This document shows, piece by piece, positions 35,394-44,512 of a DNA stretch of 64,000 nucleotides (positions are counted from its first letter, which is position 1; each line of letters starts with the position of its first letter). The position numbers and the translations under genes were made by a program. Under the pieces are notes generated by a model, which did not search any database, was not told the DNA's origin, and saw nothing but the letters and a program-made list of their open reading frames with translations. Where the stretch lies: positions 1 to 64,000 of the forward strand of contig DGLB01000041.1 in the NCBI GenBank assembly GCA_002387845.1. The letters are read 5' to 3'. The DNA is from Stenotrophomonas maltophilia (GTDB taxonomy: Bacteria; Pseudomonadota; Gammaproteobacteria; Xanthomonadales; Xanthomonadaceae).

Positions 35394-37013
35394 ATGCCCT
35401 TGCGCTCCCGATGCCTTGGCCTGTTGCTGGCCCTGACCCTGTCCCCGCTGGCCACTGCCGCCACACCGGGCGACGCCCTGCCCACCCCGCCCGACCAGCA
35501 TTGGCAGCCGCTGTTCCAGCAGGTCCAGCGCGCCCATCTGTTCCCCGACCAGAAGACCTTCGCTGATGCGGTGCCCAAGCGTGACCCGGCGGCCCTGGTG
35601 GCGGAGTGGCAGCGTGCCCGAACTCAACCCGGGTTCGACCTGGGCACCTTTGTCGGAGAGCACTTCACCCTTCCGGGTGAAGCCGCCGCCTACGTTCCGC
35701 CTGCTGGCCAGACACTGCGGGCGCATATCGAGACCTTGTGGCCGCACCTGACCCGCTCCACGCCCACGGCGGACCCCAACGGCTCACTGCTGCCGTTGCC
35801 CAAGCCTTACGTGGTACCCGGCGGCCGCTTCCGTGAGGTGTATTACTGGGACAGCTACTTCACCCTGCTGGGGCTGGCCTCCAGCGGGCGCTGGGATCAG
35901 GTGCGCGACATGGTGGACAACTTCGCCTGGCAGCTGGATCAGTACGGTCACATTCCCAATGGCAACCGCAGCTATTACCTGAGCCGGTCGCAGCCACCGT
36001 TCTTCAGCTTGATGGTGGATCTGCTGGCGACACATGAGGGGGATGCGGCGTATCAGCGTTATCTGCCGCAACTGCGCGCTGAGCATGCCTTCTGGATGCG
36101 GGGTTCAGAGGGCTTGGCTCCCGGTGCGGCGAGTGAGCGCGTGGTGCGGATGAACGATGGCAGCCTGCTCAATCGTTACTGGGATGCGCGTGCGGTGCCG
36201 CGTACCGAGTCGTGGACGGATGATCTGGCGACGGCCGCCAAGGCACCGGAGCGTGCGCCATCGCAGGTGTATCGCGATCTGCGCGCAGGGGCGGAATCGG
36301 GCTGGGATTTCAGTTCGCGCTGGCTGGTGCATCCGGCGGAACTGAGCAGCATTCATACGACGCAGATTGTGCCGGTGGATCTGAACAGCTTGCTGTTCCA
36401 CCTGGAAAAGACGGTGGCGCGGGCCAGCAAGGCGGCGGGTGAACGCGGGGAAGCGCGCGTGTTTGAGCACATGGCGGAGAAGCGCGAGCGCGCGATCAAC
36501 ACGCTGCTGTGGGACGAGCGTCAGGGCTGGTATGCAGACCGTGATCTGGAACATGGAACGCCTCGCCCGGCGCTGACAGCGGCTGCACTATTTCCGCTCT
36601 GGTTGAAGGTGGCCAGTCCGGCGCAGGCGCGCCGCACGGCGGACGGGGTCCAAACGCAGTTGGTACGCGAAGGTGGACTGTTAACCACGACCGAGAACAC
36701 CGGGCAGCAATGGGATGCGCCGAACGGTTGGGCTCCGTTGCAGTGGGTGGCCGTGGATGGGTTGCAGGCGTATGGGCAGGAGGCGCTGGCGCGGCAGATC
36801 GGCGTGCGGTTCCTGCACACGGTGCAGGCGGTGTATGACCGCGAAGGGAAGCTGGTGGAGAAGTATGTGGTGGATGGGTCGGCCGGCGGCGGCGGCGGGG
36901 GTGAGTACCCGTTGCAGGATGGATTTGGGTGGAGCAACGGGGTGGCGTTGGCGTTGTTGGATCGGTTGTGTGCGGAAGGGAAGCGATGTGAGGGTGCGGG
37001 GGATGTGGAGTGA
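35394..37013 (+). CDS. treA: Periplasmic alpha,alpha-trehalase
   Basis: Glycoside hydrolase family 37 enzyme (539 residues) splitting trehalose into two glucose molecules. It has a signal peptide (LLLALTLSPLATAA) and both family signatures: PGGRFREVYYWDSYF (about residues 142-156) and QWDAPNGWAP (about 441-450), plus the glycine-rich GGGGGEYPLQDGFGW near the end. Periplasmic location fits use of external trehalose under osmotic stress. The gene stands alone between the tRNA and a minisatellite. Confidence 0.96.
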   Translation: MPLRSRCLGLLLALTLSPLATAATPGDALPTPPDQHWQPLFQQVQRAHLFPDQKTFADAVPKRDPAALVAEWQRARTQPGFDLGTFVGEHFTLPGEAAAYVPPAGQTLRAHIETLWPHLTRSTPTADPNGSLLPLPKPYVVPGGRFREVYYWDSYFTLLGLASSGRWDQVRDMVDNFAWQLDQYGHIPNGNRSYYLSRSQPPFFSLMVDLLATHEGDAAYQRYLPQLRAEHAFWMRGSEGLAPGAASERVVRMNDGSLLNRYWDARAVPRTESWTDDLATAAKAPERAPSQVYRDLRAGAESGWDFSSRWLVHPAELSSIHTTQIVPVDLNSLLFHLEKTVARASKAAGERGEARVFEHMAEKRERAINTLLWDERQGWYADRDLEHGTPRPALTAAALFPLWLKVASPAQARRTADGVQTQLVREGGLLTTTENTGQQWDAPNGWAPLQWVAVDGLQAYGQEALARQIGVRFLHTVQAVYDREGKLVEKYVVDGSAGGGGGGEYPLQDGFGWSNGVALALLDRLCAEGKRCEGAGDVE

Positions 37014-37093
37014 CGGTGTGGACGGGGTATTCGTTCGCGTAGAGCCGGTTTCGGTTTGGGATCATGCGTTACCGGGCGTGGAGCGTTTCACGG

Positions 37094-37117
37094 CAGTCGT
37101 CTGACGACCGACCCTAC
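37094..37117. repeat. SMAG palindrome (CAGTCGTCTGACGACCGACCCTAC)
   Basis: Imperfect palindrome around GTCGTCTGACGAC ended by CTAC. Close copies occur at 53269, 53391 and 60477. It precedes the 40-bp minisatellite. Confidence 0.75.
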
Positions 37118-37121
37118 CGGG

Positions 37122-37360
37122 TCATGGTATTTGGCGAATGGTCGCGCGATTCAGAGCGGGTCATTGCATTTGGCGGGTGGTCGCGCGATGTCAGAGCGGG
37201 TCATTGCATTTGGCGGGTGGTCGCGCGATGTCAGAGCGGGCCATGGCATTTGGAGGGTGGTCGCGCGATGTCAGAGCGGGTCATGGCATTTGGCGGGTGG
37301 TCGCGCGATGTCAGAGCGGGTCATTGCATTTGGCGTGGGGCCGCGCGATGCGATCGCAGG
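37122..37360. repeat. Minisatellite of six 40-bp units
   Basis: Unit TCATTGCATTTGGCGGGTGG followed by TCGCGCGATGTCAGAGCGGG. The first unit is 39 bp with several changes, units 2 to 5 (from 37161, 37201, 37241, 37281) differ by one to three bases, and the last (37321) is degenerate. The units touch, without spacers. 40 is not a multiple of three, so three plus-strand frames stay open by repetition rather than coding. It fills the gap between treA and the lysoplasmalogenase-like gene. Confidence 0.9.
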
Positions 37361-38029
37361 TCATGCCGTCCGGTTTTGTACGGATCGAGCGATGCAGTAC
37401 TGCGCGAGGTAGTAGGTCGCCAGCACGATCAGGCTGGCGGCGGGTAGGCCACCGCCGAAGCGATCCCAGGCGAGCGTGCAATCGCTGATGACAAACAGCA
37501 CCGCACCCACGGCGGCGAAACGCGGGTCACGTTGGGCGGGATCGAGGCGCGTGCGCGGCGTCCATGCGCGGGCCAGTGCCAGGGTGGCCATCAGTGCCAG
37601 CACCGCCACGTAAGCGACGACCGGGATGCGAAGCTCACCGGGGAGCAGCGGCCACAGGCCGACGAGGTTGCTGCCGGCGAAGAGGGCGAGCAGCGCGGCG
37701 GACAGCAGGAGTGCCCTGCCCGCTTTGAAGCCGGCGCGGAAGGCGACGATGTAGCACAGGTGCGCGAGCAGGAACGCGACCAGACCGGGCACGAAGGCGT
37801 CGAACGGCAGCATCAGGGCAATGTCGCCGATGCAGGAGAGCGCCATGCCGGCCAGGATGGCGCGGCGGTAGGTGGGGTCACCACTTGCCCGCCATGCGAT
37901 GGCGGCAATCAGCAGCGTGGTGAGCGGCTTGGCGATGTAGTGCAGCCAGCGGCCGTCGCCGTCCAGCGACGCGCCCACGATGGCGGCCACAGCCGCCAGC
38001 AGAATGGGCACGTCGCGGCGCAGGTTCAT
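37361..38029 (-). CDS. Lysoplasmalogenase-like membrane protein (YhhN family)
   Basis: A 222-residue protein with about eight membrane segments, matching the YhhN/TMEM86 family (LMLPFDAFVPGLVAFLLAHL, and VLFVISDCTLAWDRF with its conserved S-D near the end). Characterised members cleave the vinyl-ether bond of lysoplasmalogen; the bacterial role may differ. The ATG at 38029 overlaps the stop of the M61 peptidase gene by four bases (ATGA), which sets the start and indicates coupling. Confidence 0.88.
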   Translation of the reverse strand: MNLRRDVPILLAAVAAIVGASLDGDGRWLHYIAKPLTTLLIAAIAWRASGDPTYRRAILAGMALSCIGDIALMLPFDAFVPGLVAFLLAHLCYIVAFRAGFKAGRALLLSAALLALFAGSNLVGLWPLLPGELRIPVVAYVAVLALMATLALARAWTPRTRLDPAQRDPRFAAVGAVLFVISDCTLAWDRFGGGLPAASLIVLATYYLAQYCIARSVQNRTA

Positions 38030-39909
38030 CGCGCCTTCCAGAGCTCGGCCAGGCGGTCCGGCTTGCCGGCGATGCGCTCCAGCTTCGGGTACTGCAGGCC
38101 ACCGTGATAGTCGATCTGCACGCTGTTGATGCGGTCGAAGCTGCGCACCAGCAGGGTGATGGGTGCCTTGTCGGTCTTCGCGTTGGCGACCGCGTCCCTG
38201 AGGTCGTCGCTCTTGTACACGCGGCCGTTGACCGCCTGCACGGTCATGCCCGGCGCAAGGCCGGCGTTGAACGCAGGGCTGTCCCACAGCACGTCGGCGA
38301 TGACGCCGCTGTCGGTCACGGTCAGACCGAGCGAGTAGCTGAGATTGACGGCTTTGGCACGCGTCTGCAGCGCCTTGAAGGCGTCGTTCGGGGTGTCGGT
38401 GTAGGCCAGCTTCCAGCCGGCCGCTTCCAGGCCACCGATGAGCGGGCCGTGGCCGTCCAGGCGCTCGCGCAGGAAGGTCGCCCAGTCGTACGGCGCGATG
38501 CCGTTCAAGGTGCTCACCACGTCCTCGAAGGTGTAGGTGTTCACGTTCCAGTCGCCGTCGCGCATGCCGAAGAAGGCCTTGGCGAAATCATCCAGGCTGC
38601 GCTTGTTACCGGTCAAGGCGCGCAGCTTGCCCTCCACGTCCAGCCACACCATCTGCCCGCCGGAGTAGTAGTCCTCGCTCATCTGGTAGTTGCGGAAGGC
38701 CAGCGCGCGGCGCTGGGCAATGGTGGGGTCGTTGGTGGTGTCCTGCAGGTTGCGCCAGGCCAGGCCGGGACGACCGCGGTCGTAGGTGGCGGCCACGTTG
38801 GCCAGCATGTCGCGGGTCTGGTCCACGCTCCACAGGCCCGAGCGCGCGGCCAGCACCTGGCCCCAGAACTGGGTCTGCCCTTCATACAGCCACAGCAGGC
38901 TGTCGCCCATCGGCACGTTGAAGTTGGCGGTGGTGAGGTCAGCACCGCGCCGGTACTTGCCGTTCCAGGAGTGGTTGAACTCATGCGGCAGCAGATCGCG
39001 GCCGAGCCAGGTGCTGTCCCAGTCGGTGAAGTAGCCGGTGTCGCCGCTGTTTTCGCTGGAGCGCTGGTGCTCCAGGCCGATGCCGCCCAGCTGGCTGGTA
39101 AGTGCCAGCAGGAACTCGTAGCGATCGAAGTGGCGCGCGCCGTAGAGCTTGTAGATCTGCTGCACCAGCGCGCGGTGCGCCTGGATCTGCTCGGGCTTTG
39201 CCTCCAGCGACTTGGCGTTGTCGGCGAACACGTTCAAGCGCACCGGCACGTTCGCACCGGGGTCGAGATCGAACTGCCGGTAGTGCTGGCCGGCGAACAG
39301 CGGCGAGTCGACCAGGTGGTCGTAGCTGATCGGCTTGAACACCACGGTGTCACCGTCGCGGCGTTCGGTTTCCAGCGCGGTGGCGTATTTCCAGCCCGGC
39401 GGCAGGGTGACGGTTGCCTGGGCCTGGATGTTGCGGGTGTTCACGCCGGCGGGGTACAGCGAGTTGGCGTTCCATTGCAGGTTGAGCATGTCCGGGGTCA
39501 TCACCACCCTGCCCTGGGTGCCGCCCTGCGAGGACATGAAGTTGAAGTTGGCGACGATGTCGCTGGCACCCTGCGGCACGTTTACGGTGAAGGCGTAGAC
39601 GTTGTACGGGTCACGGGTCCAGGTGAGCGGCTTGCCGTTGGCGGTGACCTGCAGGCCGGCGAGTTTGTCGATCGGGCCACTGGGGGAATGCGCGCCGGGC
39701 AGCCACTGCGGGTACAGCAGGGTCAGTGGGCCGGGCTGTGCCGGAATGGTGGCCTTGACCTTGAAGATGCGGCGGCCGATGTCGCGGGCGTCAACGTCGA
39801 TGCGCAGGGTGCCGGGGAACGGGACGTCCTGCGGCGGCGGGGTCTGGGCAGATGCGCCGGCGGTGGTGAACAGCAGGGCGGAGAGGATGGCGGCGCGCAG
39901 GTGCATCAA
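38026..39909 (-). CDS. M61 family metallopeptidase with PDZ domain
   Basis: A 627-residue exported peptidase (signal peptide AAILSALLFTTAGASA) of the glycyl-aminopeptidase family. The zinc motif is HEFNH (within LLPHEFNHSWNGKYRR, about residue 314) with the third ligand in LLWLYEGQTQFWG. The last 110 residues form a PDZ domain (SPAFNAGLAPGMTVQAVNGR). Two adjacent ATG codons (39909 and 39906) can start it. It is followed by the overlapping lysoplasmalogenase-like gene. Confidence 0.93.
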   Translation of the reverse strand: MMHLRAAILSALLFTTAGASAQTPPPQDVPFPGTLRIDVDARDIGRRIFKVKATIPAQPGPLTLLYPQWLPGAHSPSGPIDKLAGLQVTANGKPLTWTRDPYNVYAFTVNVPQGASDIVANFNFMSSQGGTQGRVVMTPDMLNLQWNANSLYPAGVNTRNIQAQATVTLPPGWKYATALETERRDGDTVVFKPISYDHLVDSPLFAGQHYRQFDLDPGANVPVRLNVFADNAKSLEAKPEQIQAHRALVQQIYKLYGARHFDRYEFLLALTSQLGGIGLEHQRSSENSGDTGYFTDWDSTWLGRDLLPHEFNHSWNGKYRRGADLTTANFNVPMGDSLLWLYEGQTQFWGQVLAARSGLWSVDQTRDMLANVAATYDRGRPGLAWRNLQDTTNDPTIAQRRALAFRNYQMSEDYYSGGQMVWLDVEGKLRALTGNKRSLDDFAKAFFGMRDGDWNVNTYTFEDVVSTLNGIAPYDWATFLRERLDGHGPLIGGLEAAGWKLAYTDTPNDAFKALQTRAKAVNLSYSLGLTVTDSGVIADVLWDSPAFNAGLAPGMTVQAVNGRVYKSDDLRDAVANAKTDKAPITLLVRSFDRINSVQIDYHGGLQYPKLERIAGKPDRLAELWKAR

Positions 39910-40035
39910 GGTTGGATCCGGTGGGGCTGGATCCTTGATGCTAGACCTGTGGGAGGGAGCGTTACATGGCCGAAGGTCATGCCTTCGTCGCCTGGAGTGG
40001 TGTTATCGGCGGTCGACTGTCGTGCGACCCTACCA

Positions 40036-40147
40036 GTGCAACACCGCATCGGTGCCACATTGCGCCAATCCCACAACGCGCCGGTGCAACATTGCACCCA
40101 TGCAACATCGTGCCGGTGCAACACCGCACCAATGCAACATCGCGCCG
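40036..40147. repeat. Seven tandem 16-bp units
   Basis: Units of GTGCAACACCGCATCG type, in register at 40036, 40052, 40068, 40084, 40100, 40116 and 40132. The third and the seventh differ most. A weaker eighth unit may follow. The array lies between ispH and the M61 peptidase gene, close to the latter's promoter side. Confidence 0.85.
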
Positions 40148-40175
40148 GGGCGGTCGTTGCAACCGCCTGCAATGC

Positions 40176-41126
40176 TCAGGAAATCAAGCGCAGCCGCAGT
40201 TCTTTCGGCAACGCGAACACCATCGATTCGGGCTCGCCGTCCAGTTCGCCGACACTATTGGCACCGAGCTCGCGCAGACGGGCGAGTACGCCATCCACCA
40301 GAACCTGCGGCGCGGATGCGCCAGCAGTCAGGCCGATATGCTGCTTGCCCACCACCCACGCCGGGTCGATCTCGTGGGCGCCGTCGATCAGATAGCTTTC
40401 CACGCCTTCGCGGATGGCCAGCTCACTGAGGCGATTGGAGTTGGAGCTGTTCGGCGAACCCACCACCAGCACCAGGTCGCAGCGCTTGGCCAGGTCGCGC
40501 ACGGCGTCCTGGCGGTTCTGGGTGGCGTAGCAGATGTCGTCGTTCTTCGGACCCTGCATCGCCGGGAAGCGTTCACGCAGGGCATCAATGATGCCGCGCG
40601 TGTCATCCACGCTGAGCGTGGTCTGGGTGGTGTAAGCGAAGTTTTCCGGCTGGTTGATGTGCAGCGTGGCCACCTGCTCCACATCTTCGACCAGATAGAT
40701 CTGGCCGGTGCCCGCTTCGCGGTTCCACTGGCCCATGGTGCCCTCCACTTCCGGGTGACCGGCGTGGCCGATCAGCACCACGTCGCGGCCGGCACGGCAG
40801 TGACGGGCGACTTCGAAGTGCACCTTGGTGACCAGCGGACAGGTGGCGTCGAACACCTTCAGCCCGCGGCGCTCGGCTTCCTGGCGTACGGCCTGGGACA
40901 CGCCGTGCGCGCTGAAGATGACGGTGTTGTTGTCCGGCACCTCGTCGAGCTCTTCGACGAAGATCGCGCCGCGCTGCTTGAGATCGTCCACCACGAAGCG
41001 GTTGTGCACCACTTCATGACGCACGTAGATGGGCGCGCCCAGCGTTTCGATCGCGCGCTTGACGATCTCGATCGCACGATCGACACCGGCACAGAATCCA
41101 CGCGGGTTGGCAAGCAGCACATCCAT
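40176..41126 (-). CDS. ispH: 4-hydroxy-3-methylbut-2-enyl diphosphate reductase
   Basis: Last enzyme of the MEP isoprenoid pathway, an iron-sulfur reductase making IPP and DMAPP (316 residues). The first cysteine ligand is in NPRGFCAGVDRAIEIV (Cys12), the second in DATCPLVTKVH and the third in the C-terminal half (DDICYATQNRQ). GHAGHPEVEGTMGQW is family-typical. It lies at the end of the ribF-ileS-lspA-ispH run common in gammaproteobacteria. Confidence 0.97.
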   Translation of the reverse strand: MDVLLANPRGFCAGVDRAIEIVKRAIETLGAPIYVRHEVVHNRFVVDDLKQRGAIFVEELDEVPDNNTVIFSAHGVSQAVRQEAERRGLKVFDATCPLVTKVHFEVARHCRAGRDVVLIGHAGHPEVEGTMGQWNREAGTGQIYLVEDVEQVATLHINQPENFAYTTQTTLSVDDTRGIIDALRERFPAMQGPKNDDICYATQNRQDAVRDLAKRCDLVLVVGSPNSSNSNRLSELAIREGVESYLIDGAHEIDPAWVVGKQHIGLTAGASAPQVLVDGVLARLRELGANSVGELDGEPESMVFALPKELRLRLIS

Positions 41127-41159
41127 CAGACAGGTCTCCCGGCCAGCGCCGGCTTGATG

Positions 41160-41678
41160 TTACGGGTTGGCATTATCCGCCTTTTTGGCGGACTTGCCCT
41201 CAAACAGCCCAAATACCGCAATGCCAATGGCTCCGACCACGATGGCGGCGTCGGCAATGTTGAACGCGGGCCAGTAATGGTCACCGACATACCACTGGAT
41301 GAAATCGACCACGTGACCGTGTACCTGGCGGTCGATGACGTTGCCAATGGCCCCGCCGATCACCAGGGCGTACGGGGCGGCGCTGCGCCAGTGGCCGCGC
41401 GGGGTGCGCGACAGCCAGAACGCCATCAGGCCGCTGATGGCCACCGCCAGCGCGGTGAAGAACCACAGCTGCCAGCCACCGGCGTCGCTCAGGAAACTGA
41501 ACGCCGCACCGGTGTTATAGGTGCGGTACCAGTTCCAGAAGCCATCAATGACGGCCACCGGCTGGAACTCGGGCAGGCTGGACAGCACCCAGGCCTTGGA
41601 CCACTGGTCCAAGCCGATGATGGCCGCCGACAGCAGCAGCCACACCAGCGCATTGGGACGCACGCGGGAAGCGCTCAT
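41160..41678 (-). CDS. lspA: Lipoprotein signal peptidase
   Basis: Aspartic membrane protease (172 residues) that removes signal peptides of prolipoproteins. Four membrane segments and both catalytic Asp regions are seen (GNVIDR and FNIADA), with the NTGAAFSFL motif between. The ATG at 41678 shares a base with the ileS stop (TGATG), which sets the start against a longer frame. Confidence 0.96.
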   Translation of the reverse strand: MSASRVRPNALVWLLLSAAIIGLDQWSKAWVLSSLPEFQPVAVIDGFWNWYRTYNTGAAFSFLSDAGGWQLWFFTALAVAISGLMAFWLSRTPRGHWRSAAPYALVIGGAIGNVIDRQVHGHVVDFIQWYVGDHYWPAFNIADAAIVVGAIGIAVFGLFEGKSAKKADNANP

Positions 41679-44512
41679 CAGAACCACCTGCGGTTTTCGC
41701 CGGCACCGTCGACGTTGCTGGCGCAACGACCGCACAGTTCCGGGTGGGCGGCGACCACGCCGATGTCGGCGCGGTAGTGCCAGCAGCGCACGCACTTCTG
41801 CTTTTCAGTGGGCTGGGCGCTGACGAACACCTCGTCGGTGGTCGCCGGACGCACGCTGACGTCACCACTGATGAACAGGAAGCGCAGTTCATCGGCCAGC
41901 GGAGCCCAGCGCGCGGCGGTTTCCTCGTTCGCGGCAACGGTGATCTCCGCTTCCAGCGCGGCACCGATGGCCCCGTTGGCGCGCATCGGCTCCAACACCT
42001 TCGCCACCTGCTCGCGCACGGCCAGCAGCTGGTCGAAGTCGGCGGCGTTCAGCGGTGCGTCGGCCGGCAGCGGGGCCAGGCCTTCGTACCAGGTGGAGAA
42101 CAGCACGTTGTCGCTGCGCGTGCCCGGCAGGTAGCCCCACAGCTCGTCGGCAGTGAAGGTCAGGATCGGGGCCACCCAACGGGTGAAGGCTTCGGCAATG
42201 TGGTACATCGCGGTCTGCGCCGAACGGCGGCCACGCGAATCCACCGGCATGGTGTACAGACGGTCCTTGGTGACGTCCAGGTACAGCGAGCCCAGGTCCA
42301 CGCTGCAGAAGTTCAGCAGCAGCTGCACGATCTCGGCCATGTTGTAGGCCGTGTACGACGCCTTGATTTTCTCCTGCACCTGCCAGGCGCGGTGCACGAT
42401 CCAGCGGTCCAGCGCGACCATGTCGGCCGGTGCGACCAGATGCTGGGCCGGGTCGAAGCCGTCCAGGTTGCCAAGCAGGAAGCGCGCGGTGTTGCGCAGG
42501 CGGCGGTAGGCATCCGCGTTGCGCTTGAGGATTTCCTGCGACAGCGACATTTCGTTGCTGTAGTCAGCCGAGGCGATCCACAGGCGCAGGATGTCCGCGC
42601 CCAGGGTCTTCATGATTTCCTGCGGCTCGATGCCGTTCTTTTCCGACTTGGACATCTTGCGGCCGTGCTCGTCCACGGTGAAACCGTGGGTGAGGCACTG
42701 CTTGTACGGAGCCTGCTTGTCGATGGCCACGCCGGTCAGCAGCGAGGACTGGAACCAGCCGCGGTGCTGGTCCGACCCTTCCAGGTACAGATCGGCCGGC
42801 TTGCCGAAGCCACGCGCCAGCAGCACGCCTTCGTGGGTGACGCCGGAGTCGAACCACACGTCGAGGATGTCGGTGACCTTTTCGTACTGCGCGGCTTCAT
42901 CGCCCAGCAGTTCGGCAGCGTCCAGCGAGTACCACACGTCGATGCCCTCCACCGCGACGCGATCGGCAACCTGGTTCATCAGCGCCACGGTGTTGGGATG
43001 CGGCTCGCCGGTTTCGCGGTGGATGAACAACGCGATCGGCACGCCCCAGGTGCGCTGGCGCGAGATGGTCCAGTCCGGACGGCCTTCCACCATGCTGGCG
43101 ATGCGGGCCTTGCCCCAGCTCGGGAACCAGCCCACCGTTTCGATGGCGGCCAGCGCGTCGCGACGCAGGTTGGCCTGCTCCATCGAGATGAACCACTGCG
43201 GCGTGGCGCGGAACACCAGCGGGGTCTTCTTGTGGCGCCAGCAGTGCGGATAGCTGTGCACGATCTCCACCGCGGCCAGCAGCGCACCGCTGGCACGCAG
43301 CACGTCGATGATCGGCTGCTGCGCCTTCCAGATGTGCTGGCCGGCCAGCACCAGCTCACCGGCCGGCGGCGTCGACGGCAGGTACACGCCCGCGCCATCG
43401 ACCGGGTTGATCTGGCCGGCGTTGTACTTCTCCACCAGGCCGTACTTCAGGCACACCGCATAGTCTTCCTGGCCGTGGCCGGGGGCGGTATGCACCGCAC
43501 CGGTACCGTCGGCATCGGAGACGTGGTCGCCATTGAGCAGCGGGATATCGCGCTCGGGGTAGAACGGATGCGCCAGCAGCAGGTTTTCCAGCGCGGCACC
43601 GGTGGCATGGCCGTGCACCACCAGGCTGTCCACGCCATAGCGGGCCAGCGCACGTTCGGCCAGTGCCGAGGCCAGCACCAGCCAGCGCGGCTGGCCGTTG
43701 TGGGCCGGGCCCTCGACCAGCGCGTATTCGATCTCCGCGCCCAGCGAAACGGCCAGCGACGCCGGCAGGGTCCACGGGGTGGTGGTCCAGATCGGCACCG
43801 CCACTTCCACGCCGGCCGGCAACTGCACGCCAAAGGCGGCGGCCAGCTGCTGCGAATCACGCGCGGCGTACGCCACGTCGATGGCCGGCGAGGTCTTGTC
43901 CTGGTATTCGATTTCCGCCTCGGCCAGCGCCGAGCCACAGTCGAAGCACCAGTACACCGGCTTGGCGCCGCGCAGCAGGTGACCGTTGGCAACCACCTTG
44001 GCCAGCGCGCGGATCTCGTTGGCTTCGAAGTCGAAGCTGAGGGTCTTGTAGGGGTTGTCCCAGTCGCCGATCACGCCCAGGCGCTTGAAGTCGCGACGCT
44101 GCAGATCGATCTGCTCTTCGGCGTACTCGCGGCACTTCTGGCGGAAGGCAACGGCATCGAGCTTGGTGCCGACCTTGCCCCACTTCTTTTCCACCGCGAT
44201 TTCAATCGGCAGGCCGTGGCAGTCCCAGCCCGGCACGTAGGGCGCATCGAAGCCGGCCAGGTAGCGCGACTTGACGATGATGTCCTTGAGGATCTTGTTG
44301 ACCGCATGGCCCAGGTGGATCTGCCCGTTCGCATACGGCGGGCCGTCGTGCAGTACGAACAGCGGGCGACCCTGCGCGTTGTCGCGCAGGCGGGCGTACA
44401 GGCCCTCGTCTTCCCAGCGCGACAGAATGCCCGGCTCGCGCTTGGGCAGGTCGCCGCGCATCGGGAATTCAGTGGCTGGCAGATGAAGGGTGGCTTTGTA
44501 GTCCTGGCTCAC
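41678..44512 (-). CDS. ileS: Isoleucyl-tRNA synthetase
   Basis: Class I tRNA synthetase (944 residues) with an N-terminal HLGH (HIGH) motif in GQIHLGHAVNK, a large CP1 editing domain, KMSKS in GRKMSKSEKNG (about residue 622), and a C-terminal zinc finger with Cys pairs CVRCWHY and CGRC. Its start overlaps the ribF stop by four bases (ATGA). The length is that of the bacterial type without a second editing extension. Confidence 0.98.
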   Translation of the reverse strand: MSQDYKATLHLPATEFPMRGDLPKREPGILSRWEDEGLYARLRDNAQGRPLFVLHDGPPYANGQIHLGHAVNKILKDIIVKSRYLAGFDAPYVPGWDCHGLPIEIAVEKKWGKVGTKLDAVAFRQKCREYAEEQIDLQRRDFKRLGVIGDWDNPYKTLSFDFEANEIRALAKVVANGHLLRGAKPVYWCFDCGSALAEAEIEYQDKTSPAIDVAYAARDSQQLAAAFGVQLPAGVEVAVPIWTTTPWTLPASLAVSLGAEIEYALVEGPAHNGQPRWLVLASALAERALARYGVDSLVVHGHATGAALENLLLAHPFYPERDIPLLNGDHVSDADGTGAVHTAPGHGQEDYAVCLKYGLVEKYNAGQINPVDGAGVYLPSTPPAGELVLAGQHIWKAQQPIIDVLRASGALLAAVEIVHSYPHCWRHKKTPLVFRATPQWFISMEQANLRRDALAAIETVGWFPSWGKARIASMVEGRPDWTISRQRTWGVPIALFIHRETGEPHPNTVALMNQVADRVAVEGIDVWYSLDAAELLGDEAAQYEKVTDILDVWFDSGVTHEGVLLARGFGKPADLYLEGSDQHRGWFQSSLLTGVAIDKQAPYKQCLTHGFTVDEHGRKMSKSEKNGIEPQEIMKTLGADILRLWIASADYSNEMSLSQEILKRNADAYRRLRNTARFLLGNLDGFDPAQHLVAPADMVALDRWIVHRAWQVQEKIKASYTAYNMAEIVQLLLNFCSVDLGSLYLDVTKDRLYTMPVDSRGRRSAQTAMYHIAEAFTRWVAPILTFTADELWGYLPGTRSDNVLFSTWYEGLAPLPADAPLNAADFDQLLAVREQVAKVLEPMRANGAIGAALEAEITVAANEETAARWAPLADELRFLFISGDVSVRPATTDEVFVSAQPTEKQKCVRCWHYRADIGVVAAHPELCGRCASNVDGAGENRRWF

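Noticed and set aside
37122..37360. Possible CRISPR array
   Set aside because: The 40-bp units follow each other directly without unique spacers, and no cas gene is present.
37056..37488. Three overlapping plus-strand frames with repeated RDVRAGH- and GGWSRD-type words
   Set aside because: The words come from the 40-bp minisatellite read in three frames; there is no start signal and no frame preference.
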